Source of the DNA: Chthoniobacter flavus Ellin428
GTDB lineage: Bacteria; Verrucomicrobiota; Verrucomicrobiia; Chthoniobacterales; Chthoniobacteraceae
Direction: 5' to 3'
DNA: 64,000 nt
NCBI RefSeq assembly: GCF_000173075.1
Contig: NZ_ABVL01000012.1
Span: 124,001-188,000, forward strand
The number at the start of each line of letters is the position of its first letter. Position 1 is the stretch's first letter. The position numbers and the translations under genes were made by a program. The notes beneath the pieces are model-generated. The model had not been told where the DNA came from. It saw only the letters and a list, made by a program, of their open reading frames with translations, and searched no databases. This document shows positions 40,713 through 51,964 of the stretch, piece by piece.

Positions 40713-40761
40713 CCGCGCAGTCCTCGAATTCCATTCCGCCAAAGCCGCTGCCGCGACTGGC

Positions 40762-41440
40762 CTACTGAGTCACCGCCCGAATGGGGGTGGGACCGGGGAC
40801 GGTCGGGTGGGCAGCGGCTGTGGTGGGAGCGGGTGCGGGTGAAGCCTTGGGCGGTTCCGTCTTGCGCAGGCTCCAGCTAAAGAGGCTGGAGATCCCGGTG
40901 TCGTGGATGGCCTTGAAGTCCTGGGCCAGCGCGGTGATGACGACGGTGAGATGCTCCTTGTCCGTCCAGTCCATCACGGCGACGGACGTCTGGTAGTGCT
41001 GGCCGCTGGATTTGTAATCGAAGATGAACTCGCGGCTCGGTTTGCCACTGAGCATGAAGGGACTCGGGTTTTCATCGAGCAGTTTCACCTCCTGGGCGTC
41101 CGTGGCGAGATAGTTATGGCACCACTTGGCGAGGTCATCGGAGGAAAACGTGGTGATCTCCGGAATACCGGCGGCATGCCCGAGGACGAACATCTTCATG
41201 AAGGCGCCGGTGACGCTCGGCGGATAGAGAGCCAGCGTCGAGCCACTGCCGCTGACGTTCCAATTTCCCGGTGGCTGATAGCGGATGCGTCCCAGCGGAT
41301 CGCTGAACAGGAGCACCCGGAATGCGGACCCCTTCGAGCGCCCGCCAGGTTTCCTGCGGCGTGAAATCCAGCGCCCTGACCGGTGGGTGAAAGAGGACGC
41401 CGGCCGCGAGAGCCAGCATGACGGAAGATAACGACTTCAC
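40762..41440 (-). pseudogene. Exported protein at the end of the pilin cluster, frameshifted
   Basis: GTG 41440 starts a signal peptide (VMLALAAGVLFHPPVRALDF). The frame breaks after LEGVR, and the rest (LLFSDPLGRIRYQPPGNWNV to the stop at 40762) is in another frame. Removing one base from the CCCC run at 41329-41332 gives one 225-residue protein, so a sequence error is likely. The mature part, with a Pro/Ala-rich tail, is unknown. It starts six bases from the stop of the PilX-like gene. Confidence 0.7.
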
Positions 41441-41445
41441 TGGTA

Positions 41446-43392
41446 TTAGTATTGGATGCGGTCGCCGCGGCTGTAGGTTTTCGTCGCGCTGAAGCCGGGC
41501 GGATTGCTGTTCTGCAACTGGGAATCGTAATACCAGCGGCGGTTGGGGGGATTGTAGCTGGCGTTCGACCACGGGTGGGTCGCCTGCTCGGAATCGAAGA
41601 GCAAGGCGAGCGCGCCGTAGATGGTAAAATAGGAAGAGCTCCAGTCTTCGTGGAAGCGGGTGAAGTTCTCGATGCCCCCGCTGTAGGAGCCGATGGTCGT
41701 GGGGGAGCTTTTGGTCGTCGGGACATTCCCGGCGACGATGGCCGTATTGACCGTGGTGCTGGTTGCGACCCGAGAGCCGAGGTCGCTCGAGGAGTTCGCG
41801 TCGTTCCAGTTGTTGGAAAGGATGTTGACCGCATCTCCGACGACTGCGGAAGCGATACGATTATAGGGACTGACGGTCGGACTCGGCGTGTCCGTGGGCG
41901 GGGTGTAATTGGAGGTGGTGTTGGACTGCGGCTGTGCGCTCGCCGTGCTGCCGGTGTTGTAATCGCCCTGGATGTAGACCGGGTTCGGGGAGACGACCGT
42001 CAATCCGGCGGTCGGGAGGGAGGCTCCATTGGTCAGTTTCACCCCGCGCACTTTCGCACTGGTCACCGCCGTTTTCTTGCCCGTCGAGGAATCCACGATG
42101 TTAGTTTTGACGTTCGCGCCGGTGCTCGTGTCGGAAACATAGATGAGGAAGCCGTCGCCACCGGTGCCTTGGATCGTACTGTTGCTATCCTTGAGAGTGT
42201 TGTTGTTGGCCGCCGTGGTGATCTTGCTCACGTCGATCGAAACCATGCGCACGTTGTCGCCTTCACGGTCGTCCATCATGGCCGTATTCAGGGTAACGGC
42301 GCCGGAGATCGCCAGGTATTCCGCGCTGGTCGTGCTGAGCGCGGTGGTCGAACTGCCTGAATAGATAGTGAGCGCATTGCTGGAGTCGACGTAAACGCGA
42401 TAATCCGCGGCGTTGGAAAGGCGCTCGCTGGTGGCGCTATCCAATTGCAAAGGATCGGTCTTGGTGGAGTCGGTGACTTCCTCGATGATTTCGTGATAAC
42501 CGTTGTCGTTCGGGTTTTTGTTGGAGTCCTGGTCGTTGGAAATGGGATCATCCAGGTAGTTGGGATCGAGACTGCTCATGGGGACGTCGAGCAGCTTCTG
42601 CTGAGAGCCGACGTGGGGAGGATTGCTCGAGCTCCAGTTATCCGAAAGGCCGCCGCTGGTGATATTGGGCGTCTCACTGCCATAGCGCGAATCTTCCGGG
42701 CGGAAATTGAGATATTGGGTGCCGGTGAAAGTGACGTCCTGCATGAAGTGGAGCGAATTGTGCGCGGTATAGAGATTGCCGCCGATATAGACGGTGCCGT
42801 TCACGTACATGTCCGGGCCGGGATGAAATTCCACATTCGGCTGGGTGCCGAAGAAGAAGTTATCGAACATGTTTCGCCCGGCCCGGCAAAAGATACGCTG
42901 CACCATCGCGGTCTTGCTGCCGGTCGCGCTGCGAAACTGGACGGTCACGCTGGCCCGGTAGTAAATCCGAACACGGAAGCTGGCCGTGGTGCCGTTTTCC
43001 GGCACGGGCCGGCCCTGAGCATCGGTCGTGGTGGCCAGCAGCGGGGTCAGGGCGGTGATGCTCCAGCTACTCAAGCTCACATTGGCGGGTGGCGGCAGTG
43101 TGTTGCTATCGGGCGGGGTGAGGGCCGCAGTCAGCGCGGAAGTGGACATGCCGGAAGCGCGGTCGGTGGCGTTGGTGACCGAACTCATTTGGGTGCGCCA
43201 TTGGTCGAACAGCGATTCCAGCACGCCGTCCGCATAAGCAAGGGCAATGGAGCGATCGATCGTTCGCCGACTGGCGATGACGTGTGAGTTCGTCACCGAG
43301 TAGATCATCGCGATGGTCAACATGGTCAGCACCATGAAAAAGAGAACGGCCAGCAAGCCGCTCGCGGATTCGGTATTCCTGATGGACTTCAT
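41446..43392 (-). CDS. PilX-like pilus assembly / large minor pseudopilin-type protein
   Basis: 648 residues from ATG 43392. The N-terminus (ASGLLAVLFFMVLTMLTIAM) is a PilX-type hydrophobic anchor with weak prepilin character. The remainder is a long Ser/Thr/Asn-rich extracytoplasmic domain (VEFHPGPDMYVNGTVYIGGN, LNPVYIQGDYNTGS-like repeats). It follows two prepilin genes in the same direction, so it probably acts in type IV pilus or type II-like secretion tip assembly. Confidence 0.78.
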   Translation of the reverse strand: MKSIRNTESASGLLAVLFFMVLTMLTIAMIYSVTNSHVIASRRTIDRSIALAYADGVLESLFDQWRTQMSSVTNATDRASGMSTSALTAALTPPDSNTLPPPANVSLSSWSITALTPLLATTTDAQGRPVPENGTTASFRVRIYYRASVTVQFRSATGSKTAMVQRIFCRAGRNMFDNFFFGTQPNVEFHPGPDMYVNGTVYIGGNLYTAHNSLHFMQDVTFTGTQYLNFRPEDSRYGSETPNITSGGLSDNWSSSNPPHVGSQQKLLDVPMSSLDPNYLDDPISNDQDSNKNPNDNGYHEIIEEVTDSTKTDPLQLDSATSERLSNAADYRVYVDSSNALTIYSGSSTTALSTTSAEYLAISGAVTLNTAMMDDREGDNVRMVSIDVSKITTAANNNTLKDSNSTIQGTGGDGFLIYVSDTSTGANVKTNIVDSSTGKKTAVTSAKVRGVKLTNGASLPTAGLTVVSPNPVYIQGDYNTGSTASAQPQSNTTSNYTPPTDTPSPTVSPYNRIASAVVGDAVNILSNNWNDANSSSDLGSRVATSTTVNTAIVAGNVPTTKSSPTTIGSYSGGIENFTRFHEDWSSSYFTIYGALALLFDSEQATHPWSNASYNPPNRRWYYDSQLQNSNPPGFSATKTYSRGDRIQY

Positions 43393-43393
43393 G

Positions 43394-44290
43394 CTAGCTG
43401 GAATTGGTGGAAGTGACATCCGTCGGTTGCACCCGTGGAGGAATGATGGCCTGCAGCGTGGCGGTGCCGCTGGTGTATTTTTTGGAGCTGTAATTGGTAT
43501 CGTAGAACTCCAGCGAGAAGCGGAGATTCAAGCACGTGCTGCTGGGCGAGGTCGCCGTGGCGAAGAGCACGGCGAAAGGTTTGGGCGAAGTGATCTTGTC
43601 ACGGACCAGCACGTATTTGCTCTTGTTTTTGCCGGTATAGTCCGCGTGGTAGCGAAGCTGGTTGTTGTAAACCGTGTAGGCGACTTCACGATAGAGGTAG
43701 GCGGTCGTGAAGTTACCGGGAATGGTGGGCTGGATGGTGAAACCCAGGAGTGGGGTAACGGTCACGGTAGCCGTAGTGCCGGTGATGCTTGCCGCCGTAA
43801 CGTCGTATTCATGGGAGATCAGCGGGATGACCAGCTTGTCGCCCACCTCGACCGCGGGCGTGAATTGCCCCGTATTGTTGACGCTCAAATCGAGGGTGAA
43901 AGTCGTCGCCTGGTTTTTTGTGTCATTGCTAACACTGGTGATCTTGTAGGGGCCGCTCGCCGAAAGCCGAAAGCGCACGCCGTTGGTCCGCGTGCTGATG
44001 TACTGCTGCGTGAAGGGATCCTGATCGGCGGTGACAGTGGGAGATGCGTCCGCGTAGTTCGTTCCGTCGAAAGTGATCAACTGAAAGGCCGACGCCGAGG
44101 CGTGGAGATTGTAGAGCAACTCCTGGTCGGAGATGCGCATGACCTCGTGGGTGTGATTGGTCGCCAGGTTGCGGCCCACCATCCGCAGGGACGCCGAGGC
44201 GAAGGCGAAAAGCCCGACCGACACCATGCTGAAGATGGCCATCGCGACGAGCAATTCGACGAGGGTGTAAGCGGAACGAACGCGAGACAT
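43394..44290 (-). CDS. PilW-like prepilin-type protein
   Basis: 298 residues. The N-terminus YTLVELLVAMAIFSMVSVGL is a type IV prepilin helix with Glu5 (cleavage before Tyr or after the short Arg/Ser leader; a Gly at -1 is missing). The globular part is Thr/Asn-rich with a late RYHADYTGKNKSKYVLVRDK. It adjoins the PilX-like gene with one base between. Confidence 0.82.
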   Translation of the reverse strand: MSRVRSAYTLVELLVAMAIFSMVSVGLFAFASASLRMVGRNLATNHTHEVMRISDQELLYNLHASASAFQLITFDGTNYADASPTVTADQDPFTQQYISTRTNGVRFRLSASGPYKITSVSNDTKNQATTFTLDLSVNNTGQFTPAVEVGDKLVIPLISHEYDVTAASITGTTATVTVTPLLGFTIQPTIPGNFTTAYLYREVAYTVYNNQLRYHADYTGKNKSKYVLVRDKITSPKPFAVLFATATSPSSTCLNLRFSLEFYDTNYSSKKYTSGTATLQAIIPPRVQPTDVTSTNSS

Positions 44291-44299
44291 CGGAGCGGA

Positions 44300-44815
44300 C
44301 TAGAAATCGTCGGTGGTGCGCAGCGTGGTCATGCTGATCGTGTTGGGGCGGTTGCGGTAGGTGTAGCTCACGGTGACCACGGCGCGGATCAGGTGCGCCG
44401 AGAGACTGGTGACCGTGGTGGTCCGCGTATCGATGACCTGCACATCGAGATTGGTGAAGGCGCTGCTCAGGCCGGACTCGTTGTTAAACGAGTCGTTGTT
44501 CAGCGGCAGCTTCGTCTCCGTGGTCGTGCCCGCTTGCAACACCGTCGGAGTGGTGGAGAGCACGGACCAAGGGGTGGTAAGGATCTGGTCGATCTTCTGC
44601 TGGACCATCGCCGTGGCCAGGGTGCGCAGACGGGCGGAATTGGCCCAGCGGTTGATCTGCGTCATTGCCGAAAGCGACCCGACAATGAAGAGCGCCAGGA
44701 TGCTCGCGGCGATGACTACCTCGGTCATCGTAAAGCCAAGGGGCTTGCGCTGGCGAAAAAAGGTCGGACGCGTGGGTGCGATGAAACCCATAGCGTTTCT
44801 GAAAGAGCAGTTCAT
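44300..44815 (-). CDS. PilV-like prepilin-type protein
   Basis: 171 residues. RQRKPLGFTMTEVVIAASIL has the prepilin peptidase site G-FTMTE with Glu5, followed by ALFIVGSLSAMTQINRWANS. ATG 44791 would give a shorter leader. First gene of the pilin cluster, nine bases upstream of the PilW-like gene. Confidence 0.85.
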   Translation of the reverse strand: MNCSFRNAMGFIAPTRPTFFRQRKPLGFTMTEVVIAASILALFIVGSLSAMTQINRWANSARLRTLATAMVQQKIDQILTTPWSVLSTTPTVLQAGTTTETKLPLNNDSFNNESGLSSAFTNLDVQVIDTRTTTVTSLSAHLIRAVVTVSYTYRNRPNTISMTTLRTTDDF

Positions 44816-44889
44816 ACGCCATACTGCTCTCCCCGGCCTAAGGGGGCGAAAAATGCCTCAGTTCACACTAATAAAGATTTTTCCTGTCG

Positions 44890-45645
44890 TCAGGAGACGG
44901 TATCCTTCACCGACGCTTTCGCATATTCGCGATTCAACCGTGAAATAACCGATGCCGGAATCTCCGCGGGACATACGGCTTCGCACTCCAGGTAGTTTGA
45001 GCAGTTGCCGAAGCCTTCTTCGTCCATGGTGCGGACCATCTTGAGGGCGCGCGAGGTGCGCTCGGCCTGGCCTTGGGGCAACAGGGCAAGGTGCGAGACC
45101 TTGGCGCCGACGAAGAGCATGGCGCTGGCATTCGGGCAGGCCGCCACGCAGGCGCCGCAACCGATGCAAGCCGCCGCTTCCATCGCCGCATCGGCAATCG
45201 GTTTGCCGATCGGCAACGTATTGCCATCCACGGCCGAACCCGTGCGTGCGGTAATGAACCCGCCCGCTTGCTGGATGCGATCAAAGGCACTGCGATCCAC
45301 CACGAGGTCACGAAGGATGGGGAAGGGCCGCGCGCGGAACGGCTCGACGTAGATCGTGTCGCCATCCTTGAACTTGCGCATGTAAAGCTGGCAGGTCGTG
45401 GTCTCGCTGGGACCGTGCGGCACACCATCGATAGTCAGCGAGCAAGTGCCGCAGATGCCCTCACGGCAATCGTGATCGAACGCGATCGGTTCCTCGCCCT
45501 TGCCGAGCAAGTCTTCATTCACGATGTCGAGCATCTCGAGGAACGAACAGTCCTCGGGAATATTCCGCGCCTCGATATCGACCAGGCGGCCGTCACTTTT
45601 CGCGTCCTTCTGACGCCAAACTTTTAAATTCAGATTCATGATCAA
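44890..45645 (-). CDS. sdhB: Succinate dehydrogenase/fumarate reductase iron-sulfur subunit
   Basis: 251 residues. The [2Fe-2S] ligands are in CREGICGTCSLTIDG and the later Cys of TTTC. The two ferredoxin-type clusters are in CIGCGACVAACP and CSNYLECEAVCP. It transfers electrons from the flavin in SdhA to the quinone in SdhC at the inner face of the membrane. ATG 45639 is an alternative start. Unusually, it is separated from sdhA by a toxin-antitoxin pair; the toxin stop is only ten bases upstream. Confidence 0.96.
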   Translation of the reverse strand: MIMNLNLKVWRQKDAKSDGRLVDIEARNIPEDCSFLEMLDIVNEDLLGKGEEPIAFDHDCREGICGTCSLTIDGVPHGPSETTTCQLYMRKFKDGDTIYVEPFRARPFPILRDLVVDRSAFDRIQQAGGFITARTGSAVDGNTLPIGKPIADAAMEAAACIGCGACVAACPNASAMLFVGAKVSHLALLPQGQAERTSRALKMVRTMDEEGFGNCSNYLECEAVCPAEIPASVISRLNREYAKASVKDTVS

Positions 45646-45655
45646 ATAGGGGGCT

Positions 45656-45964
45656 TCAGCTATCGAGACTGCGCAGGATCGTACCTAGCGGAATGTGGTT
45701 TGAGGCGACGGCGTGAATCAGTACTCGCCGGCCTTCGACAGCGTAGATGAGGGAATAGGGGAAGTGACTCATCATCAAGCGACGGTAATCCTGCCGAAGT
45801 GAGCGACCGAGCCGAGGCCAGAGTGACAACAGTCCCAGCGCCCGCTCAACTTCGCGGGAAAACTCTTCACCGCGTCCGGCACTACGAGATTCGAAATAGG
45901 CGTAGAGTCGCAGGAGGTCATTTTCAGCACGGACTAGAAGAACTATTTCTGCCACTGGCGCCAT
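45656..45964 (-). CDS. RelE/ParE-family toxin
   Basis: 102 residues: IVLLVRAENDLLRLYAYFES at the start, RALGLLSLWPRLGRSLRQDY in the middle, FPYSLIYAVEGRRVLIHAVA at the end, the ParE/RelE fold. It would act as an mRNA interferase or gyrase inhibitor. Its start overlaps the antitoxin stop by 22 bases. It lies within the sdh operon on the same strand. Confidence 0.85.
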   Translation of the reverse strand: MAPVAEIVLLVRAENDLLRLYAYFESRSAGRGEEFSREVERALGLLSLWPRLGRSLRQDYRRLMMSHFPYSLIYAVEGRRVLIHAVASNHIPLGTILRSLDS

Positions 45965-46182
45965 TCTCCGGCTGCGATTTTCGCCTTCACTTGCTCCCAG
46001 GTACGCCCTCGGCTGGGATCACGGCGATATTCTTCTCTCTGCTGGTCGAGTGCCGCGACGACCTCAGGAGACAGATCCTCCCATGTATCTCCGCGGGCCG
46101 CGAGCTCGACCAACTCGTAGCAAAGCTCCATTTGCTCCGCCTGCGTCAGCCGCAGAATTTCAGGAATTCGCTCGATGATCAT
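45943..46182 (-). CDS. Antitoxin, addiction-module component type
   Basis: 79 residues: IPEILRLTQAEQMELCYELV, then PEVVAALDQQREEYRRDPSR and TWEQVKAKIAAGEW, the pattern of addiction-module (CHP02574-type) antitoxins paired with ParE/RelE toxins. It begins 39 bases after the sdhA stop. There is no obvious promoter of its own, so it may depend on the sdh promoter. Confidence 0.82.
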   Translation of the reverse strand: MIIERIPEILRLTQAEQMELCYELVELAARGDTWEDLSPEVVAALDQQREEYRRDPSRGRTWEQVKAKIAAGEWRQWQK

Positions 46183-46221
46183 GGCAGGAAAATATCAGTG
46201 GGTCAGGCTGGGAGCAAACCG

Positions 46222-48210
<1,989 letters not shown>

Positions 48211-48214
48211 AGAA

Positions 48215-48916
48215 TTATTTAACAATACCGGTGAGAATCGCAACGGGGATGGAGGCGTAACCGAGGAAGATGAGCCAGGCGACCGCGGGCCCGCCCTTTT
48301 CCCAGAGCGGCCGCACCTTTCCGCTGTTCAGGCCGAGCGTCTGGAACATGCTCATGATGCCGTGATTCAAGTGCAGCGCGAGCAGCGCGACCGCCACGAC
48401 GTAAAAGGCCGAGGCCGCGGGATTCGAAAAGCCGAGGACCATCATGCGATACACATCGTGACGTCCCTGCGCGTCGTGCAGGGTTTCGAAATTCTGGCCG
48501 AGACCATTTACCGCCGGCACCTGCGCGGTGAAATGCAGCAGGTGAAAGACGATGAAACAGAAAACCATGATGCCGCTGAGCAACATCCAGCGCGCGGCCG
48601 GCGAAGTCGCACGCCGATTGGTCACCGCATAGTTCACGGGGCGGGCGGCGCGACTCTCGGCGCGCAGCTTGACGGTGAAGACGATGTGCAACACCAGCAT
48701 CGCGAGGAGGAAGAAGCGAATCGCCCAAAGCAATTCACCGAGCCCCTGGAGGAAGGCGCCGTAGCGATTGATCGGCTCGGGTGAGCCGAGGAAGATCTGG
48801 AGGTTGCCGATGAGATGCCCGATGACGAAGCCAAAGAGCACCAGGCCGGTGAGGGCCACGATCCATTTGCGTCCGATGGACGAGGAGCAGAAGCGGAGGA
48901 TTGGATTCACAAACAA
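48215..48916 (-). CDS. sdhC: Succinate dehydrogenase cytochrome b subunit
   Basis: 233 residues with five membrane helices. KWIVALTGLVLFGFVIGHLI and IGNLQIFLG open the protein; His in GHLIGN, in FHLLHF and in LALHLNHGIMSM are candidate ligands of two hemes. This is the single-subunit, diheme cytochrome b type (B. subtilis/Bacteroides), so no sdhD is needed. The start is TTG 48916 or GTG 48910. First gene of sdhCAB. Confidence 0.92.
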   Translation of the reverse strand: MFVNPILRFCSSSIGRKWIVALTGLVLFGFVIGHLIGNLQIFLGSPEPINRYGAFLQGLGELLWAIRFFLLAMLVLHIVFTVKLRAESRAARPVNYAVTNRRATSPAARWMLLSGIMVFCFIVFHLLHFTAQVPAVNGLGQNFETLHDAQGRHDVYRMMVLGFSNPAASAFYVVAVALLALHLNHGIMSMFQTLGLNSGKVRPLWEKGGPAVAWLIFLGYASIPVAILTGIVK

Positions 48917-49645
48917 GGAGGGTCAAAAACAGCGCTCAGGGATCAGAGGAACGGAAAGCGCGTTTTATTAGACAAGCTCATAATACATCTATTTTGCCGG
49001 CGGCAAGAAATTTAATGCTTTGAATTGCGCTGCGTTTGCTTCCCGTTGTGCGGGAAGGCGAATGGGCGGCGAAAACGACATGAGTGAGAGGGAGGCGAAA
49101 CGCGGCGTGCAGGCTGCACGTTGCGGGAAAGTGGGGAAATCAGACCTTGGTCCTATGTGGCTGTGGCTGGACGCACGGCTTCTCCCCGGATCTAATTTTC
49201 CGGAGCCGGGTAGCGCGGTGGTGGTGGCCGCAGGCGGACTCGTCTGGGCCTTCTGTCGGCCACGCAAGGTTTCGGCGGGCGCGTAAGTCGGGAGGGGAAC
49301 AGCGGCTGTGGTGAAGAGGCAGGCTGTCCCGGAGGGACAAAGGAATTTAGCCTGCTCGCCCACCCACCAACCGCCTCTATTCCCCTCCGCCGTCTCGGGG
49401 ACCGAGCGAGCTTGCGAGCGACACCCCCGGAACACGCCCCTCACATCAATGCGCCCCGGAGGCGGCGCGGGAATCCTTCGCTCGCGGGAGTTTCCTCCGC
49501 CCCTTCAGGGCGGCCCCGTGGAGGGACGCAGTTCCGGTGGCCGCGCCCGTTCGCTTGAGGCTCACAGGCTTGCACACCGGCTAAATTCCGTTGTCCCTCC
49601 GGGACAGCCTGCTGCTTCGCCAACTCAATTCGATCGACGCCAATA
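48917..49645. other. Gene-free spacer upstream of sdhC
   Basis: Over 700 bases between divergent or converging genes. No frame with sensible composition is seen. Most of its right part is the inverted-repeat element at 49313-49620; the left part must hold the sdh promoter, but I cannot place -10 and -35 boxes with confidence. Confidence 0.5.
49313..49620. repeat. MITE-like element with 40-bp inverted ends
   Basis: Left arm GGCAGGCTGTCCCGGAGGGA, then CAAAGGAATTTAGCC; right arm GGCTAAATTCCGTTGTCC and CTCCGGGACAGCCTGC. The interior is GC-rich without a gene. Related pieces occur near 26700-26850. Confidence 0.72.
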
Positions 49646-50029
49646 CTACGCGTCGGGAAACTCCTCCGGCGAAAAGCCGAGAGTCACGATGGAGCAGCCC
49701 ACGATCATGCGCAGATGCAGATCCGCCGCGGCTTCGATGAGTTCATCGCTCTCGGAACCGGGATTGAGCCACACTTCCTTCGGCTGGCACGCGGCGATGG
49801 CGGGCAGCAATTGCAGCCCCACGGCCGGCGGCACATACAGGCTCACGAAATCGACAGGCCCTTCGATCTTGTCCAATGAGGGAAAGGCCTTCAGCCCTTC
49901 GATGGACTCTTCCTTGGGATTAATCGGATAAACGGTGTAGCCACTTTCGACATACGCGCGGAGGGCCTTGTTTCCGTATTTGCGCCGATCGCGGGAGGCG
50001 CCGATGACTGCGACAGATTCTTCTGACAT
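49646..50029 (-). CDS. CoA-binding protein (YccU-like)
   Basis: 127 residues with the Rossmann-type CoA-binding fold of YccU: VAVIGASRDRRKYGNKALRA, TVYPINPKEESIEGLKAFPS, PVDFVSLYVPPA, EVWLNPGSESDELIEAA and MIVGCSIV. The physiological role is not defined. Divergent from the kinase gene that begins at 50252. Confidence 0.9.
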   Translation of the reverse strand: MSEESVAVIGASRDRRKYGNKALRAYVESGYTVYPINPKEESIEGLKAFPSLDKIEGPVDFVSLYVPPAVGLQLLPAIAACQPKEVWLNPGSESDELIEAAADLHLRMIVGCSIVTLGFSPEEFPDA

Positions 50030-50251
50030 TGTTTGGGGATGCCGCCATTTTCGGGTGATACCCGCGAAGGCGGCAAGAAAGAAATTGTGCGAGGGGCGGT
50101 CACAAAGCGGTGCGGAAAGTTAAGAACCCGTTGTCCGCTTGTGTGGCGAAATCGATTCGCCAGGCGGGCGCAAAACTGTCACCATCCCATGTCACCCGAT
50201 CGATGCTCATCCAATCCCTTCCACGTCGAAAACCGGAGGCCGTCTGAGACC

Positions 50252-51964
50252 ATGGCCACGCACCGCCTGGCCCTGCCCGCGGGATTCCGCCTGGAGAATT
50301 ATCTCTTCATGGACACGCTCGGAAAGGGTGGGTTCGGGATTACCTACCGGGCGCGCGATTTGTTGCTGAACCGCGTGGTGGCGGTGAAGGAATTGTTGCC
50401 GGATGGAATCGCCACGCGGGTGGATGGCTCGACGGTGGTGGCGCAAAGCGAGGCGCATGAGGGCGACTGGCGTTGGGCGCGGGATCGCTTTTTGAAAGAG
50501 GCGCAAGTGGTGGCCAGCTTCCGGCATCCGAATATCGTGAATGTGCACCGGCTCATCGAGGCGAACGGCACGGTCTACATGGTGATGGATCTGCTTGATG
50601 GCGGTAGCTATCAGACGCGATTGGATCGGATCAAACGCGAGCCCGATGAAGCCAGCGTGCGCGCGGTCATCGAGCCGCTGCTGGACGGCCTGACGGAAGT
50701 GCATCGCGCCGGCCTGCTGCATCGCGACATCAAGCCGGATAACATTCTCTTCAATCATCGCGGCGAACCGGTGCTCGCGGATTTCGGCGCGGCGCGCGAG
50801 ATCGTCGGGCGGACGATGGCGCTGACCAGCATCATCACCACGGGCTATTCGCCGCTCGAGCAGTATCAGAGCAAGGATGGATTGCAGGGAGCGTGGACGG
50901 ATATCTATGCGCTCGGCGCGGTGATGGTGCGGGCGATCACCGGCGAAAAACCGCCGGCGGCGACCGACCGGCTGGGGAAGGATAGCTACGGACGGCTGGC
51001 CGCGAAGCCACGGCCGGGCTTCCGCGCGGAGTTTCTCAAAGCAGTGGATCACGCATTGCGGATGGAAGCGAAGGATCGGCCGCAGGATGTGGCGACGTGG
51101 CGCAAGGCGTTGTTTCCGGCGGAGAAATCCGGTGCGCCGGTGCTCGCGCTCGTCGCGCCGAAAGGCGGCGAACGCTGGACGGTGGGGAGCGAGCAAAAGA
51201 TTCGTTGGAAGGTGAAGGCGCCGGGCATGGTGAGCATCAAGGGAGTCGATGTGGAACTTTGGCAGGGCGATCAATTGGTCGAGACGCTCGCGGCCGGCGT
51301 GGCGATGACGGCTTCGCCAGTGGCGTGGAAAATCCCGGCCGAGAAAGCGATCGGGCCGGACTATCACGTGAAGCTGGTGGTGCGCGGGGAGGAAGGCAAA
51401 GTCATCACCGCCAGCGCGGCGGAGCGATTTTCCCTCGCGCCCAAGCCGGCGCCGCAACCGGAGGGGAATGATCAGTCCTCGGCGCAGCGCAAAGGGGACT
51501 TTGCCGAAAAGGTTTGGGGCGGGATCTGCTGGCTCGCTCTCCTGTGGCTGTTCTTCGGCGGGTGGCGGGTGGTGTGGACGCATGTGTTTCCGCATCTGCC
51601 ACAGGCGACGATCTCGTGGGTGAAGAAACAGCATCCCGCGTGGGCGCCGGATAGCCAGTGGCCGGATTTGTCGGGCCTCAAAGGTTTGAAGTTCAATCCG
51701 GCCACGGGTCTGGGCGGTCTCGGTACGCCGGGCGCGAATTCGCCGATCGCTCCACACACGTGGGAGGTCATCAAGCAGGCGAACACGCCGTCCGCCCCGT
51801 TCAGCGATTTCGGGTTACACACAGTTCGTCCGACCCCACCGAGGAGCATCTTTGGAAACGCGTTGCTCATGGGGAGTCCGACGCCGAGCGCCAGTCCGGG
51901 CCCGACTCCGCATCAGATTCCCACGCGCTTGACCGTGCCGGATGGAAACTTTCCGCGGAACTAA
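50252..51964 (+). CDS. Ser/Thr protein kinase with KNH-like domain and membrane segment
   Basis: 570 residues from ATG 50252. The kinase domain (about 14-290) has LGKGGFGITYRARD, Lys in VAVKELL, LHRDIKPDNILF, and ADFGAAREI. Next is a KNH/Ser-Thr-rich-anchor-like beta domain (about 305-405: VAPKGGERWTVGSEQKIRWK). A membrane helix (about 435-455, ICWLALLWLFFGGW) and a Pro/Ser/Thr-rich tail follow. The kinase is inside the cell. Frames opposite it are shadows. Confidence 0.92.
   Translation: MATHRLALPAGFRLENYLFMDTLGKGGFGITYRARDLLLNRVVAVKELLPDGIATRVDGSTVVAQSEAHEGDWRWARDRFLKEAQVVASFRHPNIVNVHRLIEANGTVYMVMDLLDGGSYQTRLDRIKREPDEASVRAVIEPLLDGLTEVHRAGLLHRDIKPDNILFNHRGEPVLADFGAAREIVGRTMALTSIITTGYSPLEQYQSKDGLQGAWTDIYALGAVMVRAITGEKPPAATDRLGKDSYGRLAAKPRPGFRAEFLKAVDHALRMEAKDRPQDVATWRKALFPAEKSGAPVLALVAPKGGERWTVGSEQKIRWKVKAPGMVSIKGVDVELWQGDQLVETLAAGVAMTASPVAWKIPAEKAIGPDYHVKLVVRGEEGKVITASAAERFSLAPKPAPQPEGNDQSSAQRKGDFAEKVWGGICWLALLWLFFGGWRVVWTHVFPHLPQATISWVKKQHPAWAPDSQWPDLSGLKGLKFNPATGLGGLGTPGANSPIAPHTWEVIKQANTPSAPFSDFGLHTVRPTPPRSIFGNALLMGSPTPSASPGPTPHQIPTRLTVPDGNFPRN

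Noticed and set aside
43313..44995. 560-codon open frame on the plus strand
   Set aside because: It lies opposite three pilin-like genes with clear prepilin motifs; its own translation is Arg/Gly/Val-rich without any family pattern.
49140..49340. Short frames in the sdhC upstream spacer
   Set aside because: No start signals or conserved patterns, and they overlap the inverted-repeat element.
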